Counted from the stretch's first letter, positions 47,156 to 57,023 are shown. The stretch: 64,000 bases of DNA from Rhodocyclus gracilis (GCF_009617575.1 NZ_WIXJ01000007.1:89200-153199), one strand, 5' to 3'. Notes: a model not told the origin generated them from the sequence alone. A program made the numbers and translations.

Positions 47156-48481
47156 ATGTCCAGCACGCCCACTTCACTGATCGACACCGCCCACGCCACC
47201 GCGCGCACGCTGCTCGACTTCATCGACGCCAGCCCCAGCCCGTGGCACGCCGTCGCCCGTACCGAAGAAGATCTGCGCGCGCACGGTTTCACGCCGCTCG
47301 ACGAAACGCAGCGCTGGCAACTCAGCACCGGCGGGCGCTACTACGTCGTCCGCGGCGGCTCGTCGATCATCGCCTTCGTTATCGGCACACGCCCCTTGGT
47401 GGAGAGCGGCCTGCGTATCGTCGGCGCACACACCGACTCGCCCGGACTGCGCCTGAAACCGCACGCCGCGCATGTCGCGGATGGCCTGTTGCGCCTAGGC
47501 GTTGAAGTCTACGGCGGCCCCATCCTTGCCACCTTTACCGACCGCGACCTGAGTCTCGCCGGGCGCGTCGTCGTGCGGGGCGCAACGGGGCCGAGCCTGC
47601 GGCGCGTGCGCTTCGAGCAGGCGCTGTTACGGCTGCCCAACCTCGCCATCCACATGAATCGTGACGTCAACGAGCATGGTCTGAAACTCAACCGGCAGAA
47701 CGAGTTACCGTTGCTGCTGGCGCTCGCAGCCGGCAACGACGCACAATCGCCCAATGAGCGTCTGCGCCAACTGCTCGCCGACGCCATCGCCTGTGAGCAA
47801 CGCGACATCCTGAGCTGGGAATTGGCTGTCCATGATGTGCAAGCGGGCGCCTTCTGGGGTGCCGACAAGGCCTTCATCGCCAGCCGCCAACTCGACAACC
47901 TCGCCTCCTGCCACGCCGCCCTCGCAGCCCTGGTGGCCACACCCGACCCTGACGCCACCTGCATCGCCGCGTTCTTCGACCATGAAGAAGTCGGCAGCGA
48001 AAGCGCCACAGGCGCCGGCGGCAGCTTCATTGGCGATGTGCTCGCGCGAATCGCAGGACAAGCCGGACTCGACGCAGAAGACCGTCAGCGCTGCCTGTCG
48101 CGCAGTTTTTTCATCAGCGCCGACATGGCACACGCCTACCATCCGAGCTTCCCGTCCGCCTACGAACCCGCCCACAAGGCGATGGTAAACGCCGGGCCGG
48201 TCATCAAGAGCAACGCCAACCAGCGCTATGCGACCAACGCCGAGACTGCCGCCCGCTTCATCCTCCTCTGCGAGCGCGCGGGCGTCCCGTACCAGCAGTA
48301 CGCGCACCGCAGCGACCTCTCCTGCGGCAGCACGATTGGTCCGACCCTCGCCGCGCAATTGGGAATTTCCTGCGTCGATGTCGGCGCACCGCTCTGGGCC
48401 ATGCACAGCATCCGCGAAAGCGCCGGAGTACTCGACCACACCTATATGATTCAGGCGCTGTCGGCGCACTTCGCGAGCTAG
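47156..48481 (+). CDS. apeB: M18 family aspartyl/leucyl aminopeptidase
   Basis: Encodes 441 residues. This is a cytosolic metallo-aminopeptidase with dodecameric assembly in characterised relatives. Metal-binding motifs include VGAHTDSPGLRLKP (His and Asp), FFDHEEVGSES (Glu pair), ADMAHAYHP and the terminal MHSIRE. The start at 47156 (MSSTPTSLIDTA) is favoured; the longer frame to 47072 adds a basic non-conserved stretch. It precedes rpoH by 188 bp. Confidence 0.93.
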   Translation: MSSTPTSLIDTAHATARTLLDFIDASPSPWHAVARTEEDLRAHGFTPLDETQRWQLSTGGRYYVVRGGSSIIAFVIGTRPLVESGLRIVGAHTDSPGLRLKPHAAHVADGLLRLGVEVYGGPILATFTDRDLSLAGRVVVRGATGPSLRRVRFEQALLRLPNLAIHMNRDVNEHGLKLNRQNELPLLLALAAGNDAQSPNERLRQLLADAIACEQRDILSWELAVHDVQAGAFWGADKAFIASRQLDNLASCHAALAALVATPDPDATCIAAFFDHEEVGSESATGAGGSFIGDVLARIAGQAGLDAEDRQRCLSRSFFISADMAHAYHPSFPSAYEPAHKAMVNAGPVIKSNANQRYATNAETAARFILLCERAGVPYQQYAHRSDLSCGSTIGPTLAAQLGISCVDVGAPLWAMHSIRESAGVLDHTYMIQALSAHFAS

Positions 48482-48606
48482 CGATGCGTGTCACACGCAT
48501 GTCTTGATTGCTCGACCTGCGCGATGGTCGCCGGGCCGTTTGTGTGCAGCGCCGCTAGCGTGAGACGAAGGAGGAAGCGCCGTCCAAACGCGAACTCCCG
48601 CACAAC

Positions 48607-48633
48607 TTAGCACTCTCAAGCAGTGAGTGCTAA
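48607..48633. promoter_or_regulatory. CIRCE operator (HrcA-binding) upstream of rpoH
   Basis: TTAGCACTC-N9-GAGTGCTAA, perfect in all 18 conserved positions. The left arm supplies TTAGCA as a -35 and the right arm runs into TAAAAT as a -10 with 18-bp spacing, so HrcA bound here would block the rpoH promoter directly. Confidence 0.92.
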
Positions 48634-48636
48634 AAT
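48607..48636 (+). promoter_or_regulatory. Putative sigma-70 promoter of rpoH overlapping CIRCE
   Basis: TTAGCA (48607-48612), 18 bp, TAAAAT (48631-48636). The start would be near 48643, giving a leader of roughly 27 bases with AAGGAGA before the ATG at 48670. Confidence 0.6.
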
Positions 48637-48669
48637 CTTCCCAACACTTCTCGAAGGAGACACTGCTTC

Positions 48670-49518
48670 ATGACGCAAGCGATCGCGCTTCCGCTCCCTT
48701 CAGCCGTTGGCGACATCGACGCCTACATCCGGGCGGCGAATCGCTTTCCTCTGCTCACCGAACAGGAAGAGTTCGACTGCGCCACCCGTTTTCGCGATCA
48801 CGAAGATCTCGACGCGGCGCGGCGCTTGGTGCTTTCGCATCTGCGACTCGTCATTTCCATCGCGCGCGGTTACCTGGGTTACGGCCTGCCGCACGCCGAC
48901 CTGATTCAGGAAGGCAATATCGGCCTGATGAAGGCGGTCAAGCGCTTCGACCCGGCACGCGGCGTGCGCCTGGTCTCATTTGCCACGCACTGGATCAAAG
49001 CGGAAATTCACGAATACGTCGTCCGCAACTGGCGTATGGTCAAGATGGCGACGACGAAAGCACAGCGCAAGCTGTTCTTTAATCTTCGCAGCATGAAAAC
49101 CGACAGTTCGACGCTGTTGCCTGCACAAATCGCCGATATCGCCCACCGCCTGAGCGTCAAACCGGAAGAAGTCGCCGAAATGGAGACGCGGCTCTCCGGT
49201 CGCGACATGGCGATGGAAGCGAACGAGGACGACGACGAGACCTTCGCGCCGATCTCCTATCTCGCCGATCACCATAGCGAGCCGACGCAAATCCTCGAGG
49301 CCCGCGCACGCGAACACCTGCAAAGCGAAGGACTGCAAGAAGCACTCGCTGCCCTCGACCCGCGCAGCCGGCGCATCATCGAAACCCGCTGGCTGGCGGA
49401 CGAGCAGTCGGCAACGCTGCACGATCTCGCTGCCGAATTCGGCGTCTCGGCCGAACGCATTCGCCAGATCGAGGCCAAGGCGCTGCAAAAAATGCGCGGC
49501 GTCCTCGCCACCGCCTGA
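48670..49518 (+). CDS. rpoH: Heat-shock sigma factor sigma-32
   Basis: Encodes 282 residues. Region 2 has AARRLVLSHLRLVISIARGYLGYG and the DLIQEGNIGLMKAVKRFDP core; the RpoH box QRKLFFNLRSMK is present, which distinguishes sigma-32 from other group 2/3 factors. Region 4 ends with the helix-turn-helix EFGVSAERIRQIEAKALQKM. It directs transcription of chaperone and protease genes. The CIRCE element in front of it indicates that HrcA represses it at normal temperature. Confidence 0.97.
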   Translation: MTQAIALPLPSAVGDIDAYIRAANRFPLLTEQEEFDCATRFRDHEDLDAARRLVLSHLRLVISIARGYLGYGLPHADLIQEGNIGLMKAVKRFDPARGVRLVSFATHWIKAEIHEYVVRNWRMVKMATTKAQRKLFFNLRSMKTDSSTLLPAQIADIAHRLSVKPEEVAEMETRLSGRDMAMEANEDDDETFAPISYLADHHSEPTQILEARAREHLQSEGLQEALAALDPRSRRIIETRWLADEQSATLHDLAAEFGVSAERIRQIEAKALQKMRGVLATA

Positions 49519-49635
49519 GTTCGCCATCTCTTCACGAACCGCAAGGCGCGGCCTTACTAGCGGGGATACGTTCGCCCCGGCTCGCCACAGGGCGACGAGA
49601 AAGCCCGACCTACCTCTTGCCCTGCGCCAACCTCT

Positions 49636-51003
49636 TTACGCTGCCGCGCCAGCCAGCGCCGCCAGCAGCTTCTCGTGAATCCCGCCGAAGCCGCCGTTGC
49701 TCATGACCAGCACGTGGTCGCCCGAGTGCGCCTCGGCGACAATCGCACGCACCAGTTCGGGCACGTTGTCCGCAACGAAGAGATGATCGGCCAGTGGCGC
49801 CAAGGCTTCTGCAGGATTCCAGCCCAAGCCTGCCGAACTGCAAAACACGCGATCCGCCTCGCCTAAGGCGGCGGGCAGCTGAGCTTTCATCACTCCCAGC
49901 TTCATCGTATTCGAACGCGGCTCAATCACCGCAAGAATGCGGCTTTTACCGATCTTTTTCCGCATACCCGAGAGAGTCGTAGCGATAGCGGTCGGGTGAT
50001 GGGCAAAATCGTCGTAGACCGACACCCCTTTCTCGACGCCACGCAACTCCAGACGCCGGCGCACGCCGACAAAGCGCGACAGCGCCTCAATCCCGCGCTC
50101 CAGAGGCACGCCGACGTGGCGCGCCGCGAGAAGTGACGCCACGGCGTTGGCCCGATTGTGCTCACCGGTGAGCGACCAGGATGTTTCGCCAATCGCTTCG
50201 CCGCCCTGATACAAGACAAAGCGCCCAGTCGCATCATCACCCTCGGCGTGCCAGCCCGCCGACTCGTTGAAGGCCTCGACGGGCGTCCAGCAGCCACGCG
50301 CCAGCACGCGCGACAGCGCCGCCTCGGCGGCATTGCACACGATCAGCCCGGAGCGCGGAAGCGTTCGCACGAGATGATGAAACTGCCGCTCGATCGCGCC
50401 AATATCGTCGAATATGTCGGCATGATCGAACTCAAGGTTATTAAGTACCAAGGTGCGCGGCGAGTAGTGCACGAACTTCGAGCGCTTGTCGCAAAACGCC
50501 GTGTCGTATTCGTCAGCCTCGATGACAAAGAAGGGAGAATCGGCCAGATTCCCGGCCAAACGCGCCGACACACCAAAATTCTGCGGCACTCCGCCGATCA
50601 AGAAGCCCGGCGAAAGTCCTGCGTCTTCGAGAATCCACGCCAGCAGCGACGAAGTCGTCGTCTTGCCGTGTGTACCGGCAACCGCCATCACCCAGCGGCC
50701 GCGCAGGACGTGCTCTGCCAACCACTGCGGCCCGGAAACATAAGGCAACCCGCGATCGAGAATGGCCTCCAGAAGCGGATTGCCGCGCGACACCGCGTTG
50801 CCAACGACGTAGATATCGGCGCCAAGATCGATCTGCGCGGGGTCATAGCCTTCGATCAAGCGAATACCGGCCGCACTCAACTGATCGCTCATCGGCGGAT
50901 AGACCCCCGCATCGCAGCCACTCACCTCGTGCCCCGCCGCGCGCGCCAGCTGCGCCAAACCGCCCATGAAGGTGCCGCAGATGCCAAGAATATGTAGGTG
51001 CAT
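49636..51003 (-). CDS. mpl: UDP-N-acetylmuramate:L-alanyl-gamma-D-glutamyl-meso-diaminopimelate ligase
   Basis: Encodes 455 residues. It reattaches recycled murein tripeptide to UDP-MurNAc. The Mur ligase fold starts LHILGICGTFMGGLAQLARAAGHEV and has the ATP-binding loop AGTHGKTTTSSLL near residue 108. The EADEYDTAFCDKRSKFVHY segment is characteristic for Mpl rather than MurC. The C-terminal domain has EPRSNTMKLG and MSNGGFGGIHEKLL. Start 51003 (MHLHILG) is chosen; a longer frame to 51315 lacks similarity. Confidence 0.96.
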   Translation of the reverse strand: MHLHILGICGTFMGGLAQLARAAGHEVSGCDAGVYPPMSDQLSAAGIRLIEGYDPAQIDLGADIYVVGNAVSRGNPLLEAILDRGLPYVSGPQWLAEHVLRGRWVMAVAGTHGKTTTSSLLAWILEDAGLSPGFLIGGVPQNFGVSARLAGNLADSPFFVIEADEYDTAFCDKRSKFVHYSPRTLVLNNLEFDHADIFDDIGAIERQFHHLVRTLPRSGLIVCNAAEAALSRVLARGCWTPVEAFNESAGWHAEGDDATGRFVLYQGGEAIGETSWSLTGEHNRANAVASLLAARHVGVPLERGIEALSRFVGVRRRLELRGVEKGVSVYDDFAHHPTAIATTLSGMRKKIGKSRILAVIEPRSNTMKLGVMKAQLPAALGEADRVFCSSAGLGWNPAEALAPLADHLFVADNVPELVRAIVAEAHSGDHVLVMSNGGFGGIHEKLLAALAGAAA

Positions 51004-51226
51004 GCGTGTGCCCGGCAAGTTTTGCAAAGGCGCGATTGTACCGCCCACTCCGAGACGCGCGCCGCCCACGCGCAACACCGGCCGCCAGCACGACACTCCG
51101 CGTCGCGAAAACGCAGGCGACACTTGCCAGCGCCTCACGGCAAGGCTAGTCTCAGCACGCCAATCATCCAGCGCCCGGACACCTGCGCCGTTTCCCGCCC
51201 GCCCACCGTTTGGACTGAGAACGCCG

Positions 51227-51838
51227 ATGCCCCGCCGAAGAGACCGCAATAGCTCGCCCCAGCAACGCGCCTTGATCGCCGGCGCCGCCGCCCGATTAAT
51301 CGCTGAAGACGGCATCGCCGACTACGGCACGGCCAAGCGCAAGGCAGCACGCCGTCTTGGCATTCCGGAAAGCGCGGGCTTGCCCGACGACAGCGAAGTC
51401 GAACTCGAACTGCGCACGCGCCAGCGGCTGTTTCACGATGGCGAGCAGCAGCATCGCCTTACGCACCTGCGCCGGGTCGCGCTGGAAGTGATGTCGCTCG
51501 TCGAACCCTTCACGCCCTATCTCAGTGGCTCGGTGGCCGATGGCAGCGCGGGCCGGCATGCCGAAATCGATCTCCAACTCTTCACCGACAGCGCCAAAGA
51601 CGTCGAAATCTTCTTGCTCAATCGTCGCCTGGATTTTCAGCATAGCGTTCCGCGCAGCGAACGCGCCGAAGCCGTGATCACCCTTGAGCACGACGGCGCC
51701 ATCGTCAATCTGGTCATCTACCCCAAGCAGGAAGAACGCTATACCGCCAAGGGACGCGATGGACGCCCGCGCGAACGAATTCGTTTGTCCGCACTCAAGA
51801 ACCTGCTTGCCGATGTAACCACCGAGGACACTCAATGA
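51227..51838 (+). CDS. Conserved protein with degenerate nucleotidyltransferase motif
   Basis: Encodes 203 residues. An N-terminal helical part (about 15-95, RRLGIPESAG and basic helices) precedes a region with the minimal nucleotidyltransferase spacing: GSVADGSAGRHAEIDLQLF at residues 101-119. Compared with the canonical GSxxxGxxxxxSDIDL, the first catalytic Asp is Glu113, the second is Asp115, and the third position appears as Asn161 in IVNLVIY. So catalysis is doubtful or altered. It overlaps the downstream thioredoxin gene by 4 bp and is divergent from mpl. I do not assign a function. Confidence 0.75.
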   Translation: MPRRRDRNSSPQQRALIAGAAARLIAEDGIADYGTAKRKAARRLGIPESAGLPDDSEVELELRTRQRLFHDGEQQHRLTHLRRVALEVMSLVEPFTPYLSGSVADGSAGRHAEIDLQLFTDSAKDVEIFLLNRRLDFQHSVPRSERAEAVITLEHDGAIVNLVIYPKQEERYTAKGRDGRPRERIRLSALKNLLADVTTEDTQ

Positions 51839-52395
51839 ATAAAGGCATCATTGCCATCGCCGCCGTCACCATTGCCATCGCCGCTGCTTTCGCGGCGATT
51901 TATGCGGAATCCGGCGATGGAAGCGTAAAAAAGAGCGCCGTTTCGACGAAGATAAGCCCCGTGGGGAGCACACAGGTACTCGCCGCGACGCTCACCGATG
52001 CATCCGGGCACACGCAGGCTATGGCGCAATGGCGAGGGAAGACGCTGGTGGTTAATTTCTGGGCCGCGTGGTGTCCGCCTTGCCGCGAAGAGATGCCAGC
52101 ATTTTCACGCGTGCAGGAAAAATATCGTGAGCGAGGGGTTCAATTTGTCGGCATTGCTCTCGATTCCGCTGACAACGTGAAGGCTTTTGCGCGAGATACC
52201 CCTGTCAGCTACCCGTTGCTCGTCGCCTCCGACGACGGCGCGGACTTGGCGCGCAGCGCGGGCAACACCACCGTCGCACTTCCCTACACACTGATCATCG
52301 ACGCCACTGGTAAGGCCCGCTACGCGCATCTCGGCTACCTGGCCGAAAATGATCTCGAAAGCCTTTTGCAACAGACACTTGATAAGCAACCTTAG
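51835..52395 (+). CDS. TlpA-family membrane-anchored thiol:disulfide oxidoreductase
   Basis: Encodes 186 residues. An uncleaved N-terminal anchor (about residues 4-23) is followed by a periplasmic thioredoxin fold with the active site WCPPC (Cys80, Cys83), the cis-proline in VALPYTLIIDATG, and the AhpC/TSA-like loop typical for TlpA/ResA. It reduces periplasmic disulfides, for instance in cytochrome c maturation. The ATGA overlap with the preceding gene implies coupled translation. Confidence 0.92.
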   Translation: MNKGIIAIAAVTIAIAAAFAAIYAESGDGSVKKSAVSTKISPVGSTQVLAATLTDASGHTQAMAQWRGKTLVVNFWAAWCPPCREEMPAFSRVQEKYRERGVQFVGIALDSADNVKAFARDTPVSYPLLVASDDGADLARSAGNTTVALPYTLIIDATGKARYAHLGYLAENDLESLLQQTLDKQP

Positions 52396-52567
52396 TCGCC
52401 TGACTGATTCGCAGGCAGAGAGCCCGCCTGTTCAAATTGTCGCGCCCGCGCACCGGGCGCCATAACGAAAGTCGGGGGTGGCTCCTCCCCAGACAAAATG
52501 CGGTGCAAAAGACCGTAAACCTAGTCAAGGTGGACAACGTGCAGCCAATTACGGCAAACTTGCAGCC

Positions 52568-53071
52568 ATGAAAAAGCAGAAGTCGACGCAAAAAACGGCC
52601 TCCGCCACGGCGGATACGGGGGAAGATGCGCCGCGTTTGCTGGTCATTCACGGCCCGAACCTGAATCTTCTCGGTTCGCGCGAGCCGGACTACTACGGTC
52701 TGACCACCCTTGCTGACATCAATCAGGCCCTGGCGCGTCGCGCTGCGGCCGCTGGCGTTGACCTCGACTGCTTCCAGAGCAATCACGAAGGTGCGCTGAT
52801 CGAGCGCATCCACGCGGCGCACGAACAAGGTGTTCGCTATCTGATCATCAATCCCGCCGCCTACACGCACACCAGTGTTGCGCTACGCGACGCAATCGCG
52901 GCGGTCCGCATTCCCTTCGTCGAAGTACACCTGTCCAACGTGCATGCGCGCGAGTCTTTCCGCCATCACTCGTACTTTTCAGACATCGCCATCGGCGTCA
53001 TTACCGGTCTGGGCAGTGAAGGCTACCTGCTCGCTCTGGAATACCTGCTGAGCCGGCTGAAATCGGATTAA
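52568..53071 (+). CDS. aroQ: 3-dehydroquinate dehydratase, type II
   Basis: Encodes 167 residues. It dehydrates 3-dehydroquinate in the shikimate pathway. The conserved core is [21 protein letters not shown] with the catalytic Tyr in the lid loop, [17 protein letters not shown] and the catalytic His in [18 protein letters not shown]. About 22 Lys/Thr/Ala-rich residues precede the core; no better start is seen. aroQ-accB-accC is a frequent order in proteobacteria. The 172 bp upstream contain a GC-rich hairpin (GCCCG...CGGGC) and a possible weak promoter TTGTCG-N18-CATAAC. Confidence 0.94.
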   Translation: MKKQKSTQKTASATADTGEDAPRLLVIHGPNLNLLGSREPDYYGLTTLADINQALARRAAAAGVDLDCFQSNHEGALIERIHAAHEQGVRYLIINPAAYTHTSVALRDAIAAVRIPFVEVHLSNVHARESFRHHSYFSDIAIGVITGLGSEGYLLALEYLLSRLKSD

Positions 53072-53125
53072 TGCCCGCGCGCCCACCCGCAGCGCCGGCA
53101 ACACCCAATATTTAGGAGAAACCAC

Positions 53126-53593
53126 ATGGATTTGCGCAAACTCAAAAAACTGATCGACCTCGTTCAGGAATCGGGAATTTCCGAACTGGAAGTGACCGAA
53201 GGCGAAGAAAAGGTTCGTATCGCCAAGCAGTCGCCTTACCCGACGGCAGGCGCCGCCAACTGGGCGCCGCCGCAATACGCCGCCCCGGCACCGCAAGCCC
53301 TCGGCGCTCCAGCGCCTTCCTCGGTCTCGCTCGACGACGATGACGACGAAGATACGGAAGGCACGCCGGTTAACTCGCCGATGGTTGGCACCTTCTATCG
53401 CGCCGCCAGCCCTGGCGCGGAACCCTTCGTCGAAGTCGGCTCGACCGTCAAGGTCGGCGACACCCTGTGTATCGTCGAAGCGATGAAGCTGCTCAACGAA
53501 ATCGAATCCGATTGTGCGGGCACGGTGAAAGCGATCCTCGTCGAAAACGGTCAACCGGTCGAGTTCGGCGAACCGCTGTTCATCATCGGCTAA
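53126..53593 (+). CDS. accB: Biotin carboxyl carrier protein of acetyl-CoA carboxylase
   Basis: Encodes 155 residues. The biotinyl domain (about 85-155) carries Lys121 in [10 protein letters not shown], the residue biotinylated by BirA (16101). An N-terminal helical domain ([22 protein letters not shown]) and an Ala/Pro linker with an acidic stretch ([11 protein letters not shown]) precede it. GGAG precedes the ATG. Confidence 0.97.
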   Translation: MDLRKLKKLIDLVQESGISELEVTEGEEKVRIAKQSPYPTAGAANWAPPQYAAPAPQALGAPAPSSVSLDDDDDEDTEGTPVNSPMVGTFYRAASPGAEPFVEVGSTVKVGDTLCIVEAMKLLNEIESDCAGTVKAILVENGQPVEFGEPLFIIG

Positions 53594-53601
53594 GGCGCGC
53601 C

Positions 53602-54966
53602 ATGTTCGGCAAAGTCCTCATCGCCAATCGCGGCGAAATCGCCCTGCGCATCCAGCGCGCCTGCCGTGAGCTCGGCATCAAGACCGTCGTCGTGCACTCA
53701 GAAGCCGACCGCGACGCCAAGTACGTGCGTCTCGCTGACGAGTCTGTGTGTATCGGCCCGGCGCCTTCGGCACTAAGCTACCTCAACATTCCGGCGATCA
53801 TCTCGGCCGCTGAAGTCACCGACGCCGAGGCCATCCACCCTGGCTACGGCTTCCTCTCCGAAAACGCGGACTTCGCCGAGCGTGTCGAAAGCTCGGGCTT
53901 CGTTTTCATCGGCCCGCGCCCGGAAACGATTCGCCTGATGGGCGACAAGGTCTCGGCCAAGGCAGCGATGCGCGCAGCGGGCGTCCCCTGCGTTCCCGGC
54001 TCCGACGGCGCATTGTCCGACGATCCGCGCGAAATCCAGATGACGGCGCGCGCCATCGGCTACCCGGTGATCATCAAGGCGGCCGGCGGTGGCGGCGGAC
54101 GTGGCATGCGCGTCGTGCACACGGAAGCGGCGCTCATCAACGCCGTCGCGATGACCAAACAAGAGGCACAAACTGCTTTCGGCAATCCCATGGTTTACAT
54201 GGAAAAATTTCTGGAAAATCCGCGTCACGTGGAAATCCAGGTGCTCGCCGACAGCTACCGTAACGCCGTCTATCTACGCGAGCGCGACTGCTCGATGCAG
54301 CGCCGCCACCAGAAGATCATCGAAGAAGCGCCGGCCCCCGGCATTGCCTCGCGTTACCTGACGCGCATTGGCGAACGTTGCGCCGACGCCTGCCGCCGCA
54401 TCAACTACCGTGGCGCCGGCACCTTCGAGTTCCTTTACGAAAACGGCGAGTTTTACTTCATCGAGATGAACACGCGGATTCAGGTCGAACATCCGGTTAC
54501 CGAGATGATCAGCGGCCTTGATCTCGTGCAGGAGCAGATTCGCATTGCCGACGGCGAGAAGCTCCGCTTCCGCCAGCGCGACCTGCTGTTCCGCGGCCAC
54601 GCCATCGAATGTCGTATTAACGCCGAAGATCCCTTCACGTTCGTCCCCTCTCCCGGCAAGATCAGCGTCTACCATCCGCCCGGCGGCCCCGGCATCCGCG
54701 TCGACTCGCATATTTACCAAGGCTACACGGTGCCGTCGCACTACGACTCGATGGTGGCCAAGGTGATTGCTTACGGCGACACCCGCGATCAGGCCATCCG
54801 CCGCATGCGCATTGCCCTCTCGGAAATGAGCATCGAAGGCATCAAGACCAACATCGCCTTGCACCAGGAGTTGATGCAAGACGCCCGCTTTATCGAAGGC
54901 GGCACCAGCATCCACTATCTGGAACACAAGCTCGCTGCGCGCGGCGAAGTGAAGAAGGGTAGCTAA
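53602..54966 (+). CDS. accC: Biotin carboxylase subunit of acetyl-CoA carboxylase
   Basis: Encodes 454 residues. It carboxylates the AccB biotin with ATP and bicarbonate. The N-terminus [16 protein letters not shown], the ATP-grasp glycine loop [14 protein letters not shown] near residue 160 and the biotin-carboxylase motif [14 protein letters not shown] near 287 are diagnostic. It starts 8 bp after accB. prmA begins 8 bp after its stop, so transcription probably continues into prmA. Confidence 0.98.
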   Translation: MFGKVLIANRGEIALRIQRACRELGIKTVVVHSEADRDAKYVRLADESVCIGPAPSALSYLNIPAIISAAEVTDAEAIHPGYGFLSENADFAERVESSGFVFIGPRPETIRLMGDKVSAKAAMRAAGVPCVPGSDGALSDDPREIQMTARAIGYPVIIKAAGGGGGRGMRVVHTEAALINAVAMTKQEAQTAFGNPMVYMEKFLENPRHVEIQVLADSYRNAVYLRERDCSMQRRHQKIIEEAPAPGIASRYLTRIGERCADACRRINYRGAGTFEFLYENGEFYFIEMNTRIQVEHPVTEMISGLDLVQEQIRIADGEKLRFRQRDLLFRGHAIECRINAEDPFTFVPSPGKISVYHPPGGPGIRVDSHIYQGYTVPSHYDSMVAKVIAYGDTRDQAIRRMRIALSEMSIEGIKTNIALHQELMQDARFIEGGTSIHYLEHKLAARGEVKKGS

Positions 54967-54974
54967 GGCGCACC

Positions 54975-55874
54975 ATGGGCTGGCTTTCCCTCGCCATCGA
55001 AACCCGCTGCGATCTCGCCGAGTCCCTTGCGGATGCGCTGATGGACGCTGGCGCGTTGTCGGCCAGCATCGAGGACGCCGACGCGGGCACCGAGGCCGAG
55101 ACGCCGCAATTTGGCGAACCCGGCTCGGTGACGACGCCGGGCTGGGAGCGTTCGCGCGTCATCGCCCTGCTCGCCAGTGACGCCAATGCCGCAGCGATTC
55201 TTGGCGAGGCGGCGGCAGCGATTGGGCTGGCCGAAATCCCGGCGTGGACGACTGACCTTGTCGAAGAACAGGACTGGGTGCGTCTGACGCAAGCCCAATT
55301 CGAGCCCATTCGCGTTTCTGAGCGACTGTGGATCGTTCCCTCGTGGCACGAGGCGCCCGATCCTGAGGCCATTGTGCTGGTGCTCGACCCTGGCATGGCC
55401 TTCGGCACCGGATCCCACCCGACGACTCGCCTGTGCCTCGAATGGCTTGAGCGCGAAGTTCGCCCCGGCGACTCGCTGCTCGATTACGGTTGCGGTTCGG
55501 GCATCCTCGCCATCGCCGCCGCGCGGCTGGGCGCTACCAGCGTCAGCGGCATCGACATCGACCCGCAGGCATTGATCGCCGCGCGCGACAACGCTGAAGC
55601 CAACCACGTCACCGCCACGTTCATCGAAGCGGCCGAGCCGCTGACCACGCCTGCCGGCTACGACATCGTCGTCGCCAACATTCTGGCCAACCCGCTGCGC
55701 GCCCTGGCTCCGGCGCTGGTTGGTCATGTGCGGCCGGGTGGGCACCTGGCACTCTCAGGCATCCTCAGTGAGCAGGCCGACGAACTGATCGCCTGCTACG
55801 CGCCGTGGATCAGCCTTGGCGTTGCCGACACCCGCGACGGCTGGGTCTGCCTCGCCGGCAGGCGCGCGGACTAG
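54975..55874 (+). CDS. prmA: Ribosomal protein L11 methyltransferase
   Basis: Encodes 299 residues. It trimethylates ribosomal protein uL11. The N-terminal substrate-binding part (WLSLAIETRCDLAESLADALM) is followed by a SAM-dependent domain with LDPGMAFGTGSHPTTRLCLEWL, LLDYGCGSGILAIAAARLGA and VVANILANPLRALAP (NxxxNP-type motif). The accBC-prmA order is common. Confidence 0.96.
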   Translation: MGWLSLAIETRCDLAESLADALMDAGALSASIEDADAGTEAETPQFGEPGSVTTPGWERSRVIALLASDANAAAILGEAAAAIGLAEIPAWTTDLVEEQDWVRLTQAQFEPIRVSERLWIVPSWHEAPDPEAIVLVLDPGMAFGTGSHPTTRLCLEWLEREVRPGDSLLDYGCGSGILAIAAARLGATSVSGIDIDPQALIAARDNAEANHVTATFIEAAEPLTTPAGYDIVVANILANPLRALAPALVGHVRPGGHLALSGILSEQADELIACYAPWISLGVADTRDGWVCLAGRRAD

Positions 55875-55889
55875 GAAAGGGCGCCAGCC

Positions 55890-57023
55890 GTGAAGACGCG
55901 CTGCCCCGCCTGCACGACGACCTTCCGGGTCGTCCCCGATCAACTCAAGGCGCGCGCCGGCAAAGTGCGCTGCGGCCAATGCGGCGCCGTTTTCAACGCC
56001 CTCGACCAGCTCCAGGACGATCTGCCTGAAGCGACACCGCGTGGCGACGACATTGCGGCCAGCACGACCACAACGATCACGAGCGATCTGGCCACGCCAA
56101 CGCTGACGCTCGATGCGGCAAGCGCGGGCAGCCACGCGGATTCGCCGTTCGAGCCAGAAAATCCGCAAAGCGCGCACGTCCCCGAGGCGTTTGTAGAAGA
56201 GGAGTCCACCGCCGAGAAACCACTCGTGCCACACGCCCGGCTGAACGATGTGGCCCCCATCCCGGTGGAGTTCGGAGAAGCCGAGCGGAATGAAGCACTC
56301 ATGGTACGCGGCGAGGCAAGTACAGAAGAAAACGCATTGCCCGCCGAGCCGGCCGCATCGGAATTCCTCACCGAAATTGCGGACGACGCAGCACGCGTCG
56401 AGCCCCCCCTCGCCGCCCATCAAGGCGAAACGGCTGCTGCAACGCCGGACGATGGCGGCGTCTTGCCGCGCCAGATGACCGAGATTCCCGGCTACAGCAA
56501 ATGGAGCGAAGGCGCACGTCCGACACCGCTGAGTGCGCCCGAAACGCCTGCCAACGGCCTCTTCGTCGCGGTCGCCGTATTGCTGGGCGCGGTTCTGGCG
56601 GGGCAGGTGGTTTTTCAGTTCCGTAGCGAGCTGGCGGCCAGCCAGCCGTCTTTGCGCCCCGCGCTCGAGCGCTTTGCCGACGTTTTTAACGCGACACTGC
56701 CACCGTTGCGCCGCGCCGAACAACTGAGCATCGAAGGCTCCGACCTCCAGGCCGACCCGGCCAACGCCAGCCGCCTGCAATTGACCGGGACGCTGGCGAA
56801 TCGGGCGCCCTACGCGCAGGCCTTGCCGCTCCTCGAGCTGACGCTGACCGACATCCACGATCAGGTGGTCGCCCGCAAGGTCTTCCCGCCGGAAATCTAC
56901 CTGAGCGATCCTGCCAGCGTCGGCAGCGTCTTTGCTGCGCGCAGCGAAATCGCGCTGCGCCTCTCGCTCGAGGCGAAAGATATCGGCGCTGCCGGCTACC
57001 GGCTCTACGTTTTTTATCCCTGA
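55890..57023 (+). CDS. MJ0042-type zinc-ribbon membrane protein with DUF3426 domain
   Basis: Encodes 377 residues from a GTG start preceded by GGAAAGG. The N-terminal zinc ribbon has CPAC (residues 5-8) and CGQC (about 30-33), consistent with the MJ0042 family. A long acidic low-complexity stretch leads to one membrane helix near residues 228-248 (LFVAVAVLLGAVLAGQVVF). The C-terminal DUF3426 domain is periplasmic (GTLANRAPYAQALPLLELTL, DPASVGSVFAARSEIALRL). Function is unknown; the gene consistently follows prmA in betaproteobacteria. Confidence 0.88.
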   Translation: MKTRCPACTTTFRVVPDQLKARAGKVRCGQCGAVFNALDQLQDDLPEATPRGDDIAASTTTTITSDLATPTLTLDAASAGSHADSPFEPENPQSAHVPEAFVEEESTAEKPLVPHARLNDVAPIPVEFGEAERNEALMVRGEASTEENALPAEPAASEFLTEIADDAARVEPPLAAHQGETAAATPDDGGVLPRQMTEIPGYSKWSEGARPTPLSAPETPANGLFVAVAVLLGAVLAGQVVFQFRSELAASQPSLRPALERFADVFNATLPPLRRAEQLSIEGSDLQADPANASRLQLTGTLANRAPYAQALPLLELTLTDIHDQVVARKVFPPEIYLSDPASVGSVFAARSEIALRLSLEAKDIGAAGYRLYVFYP

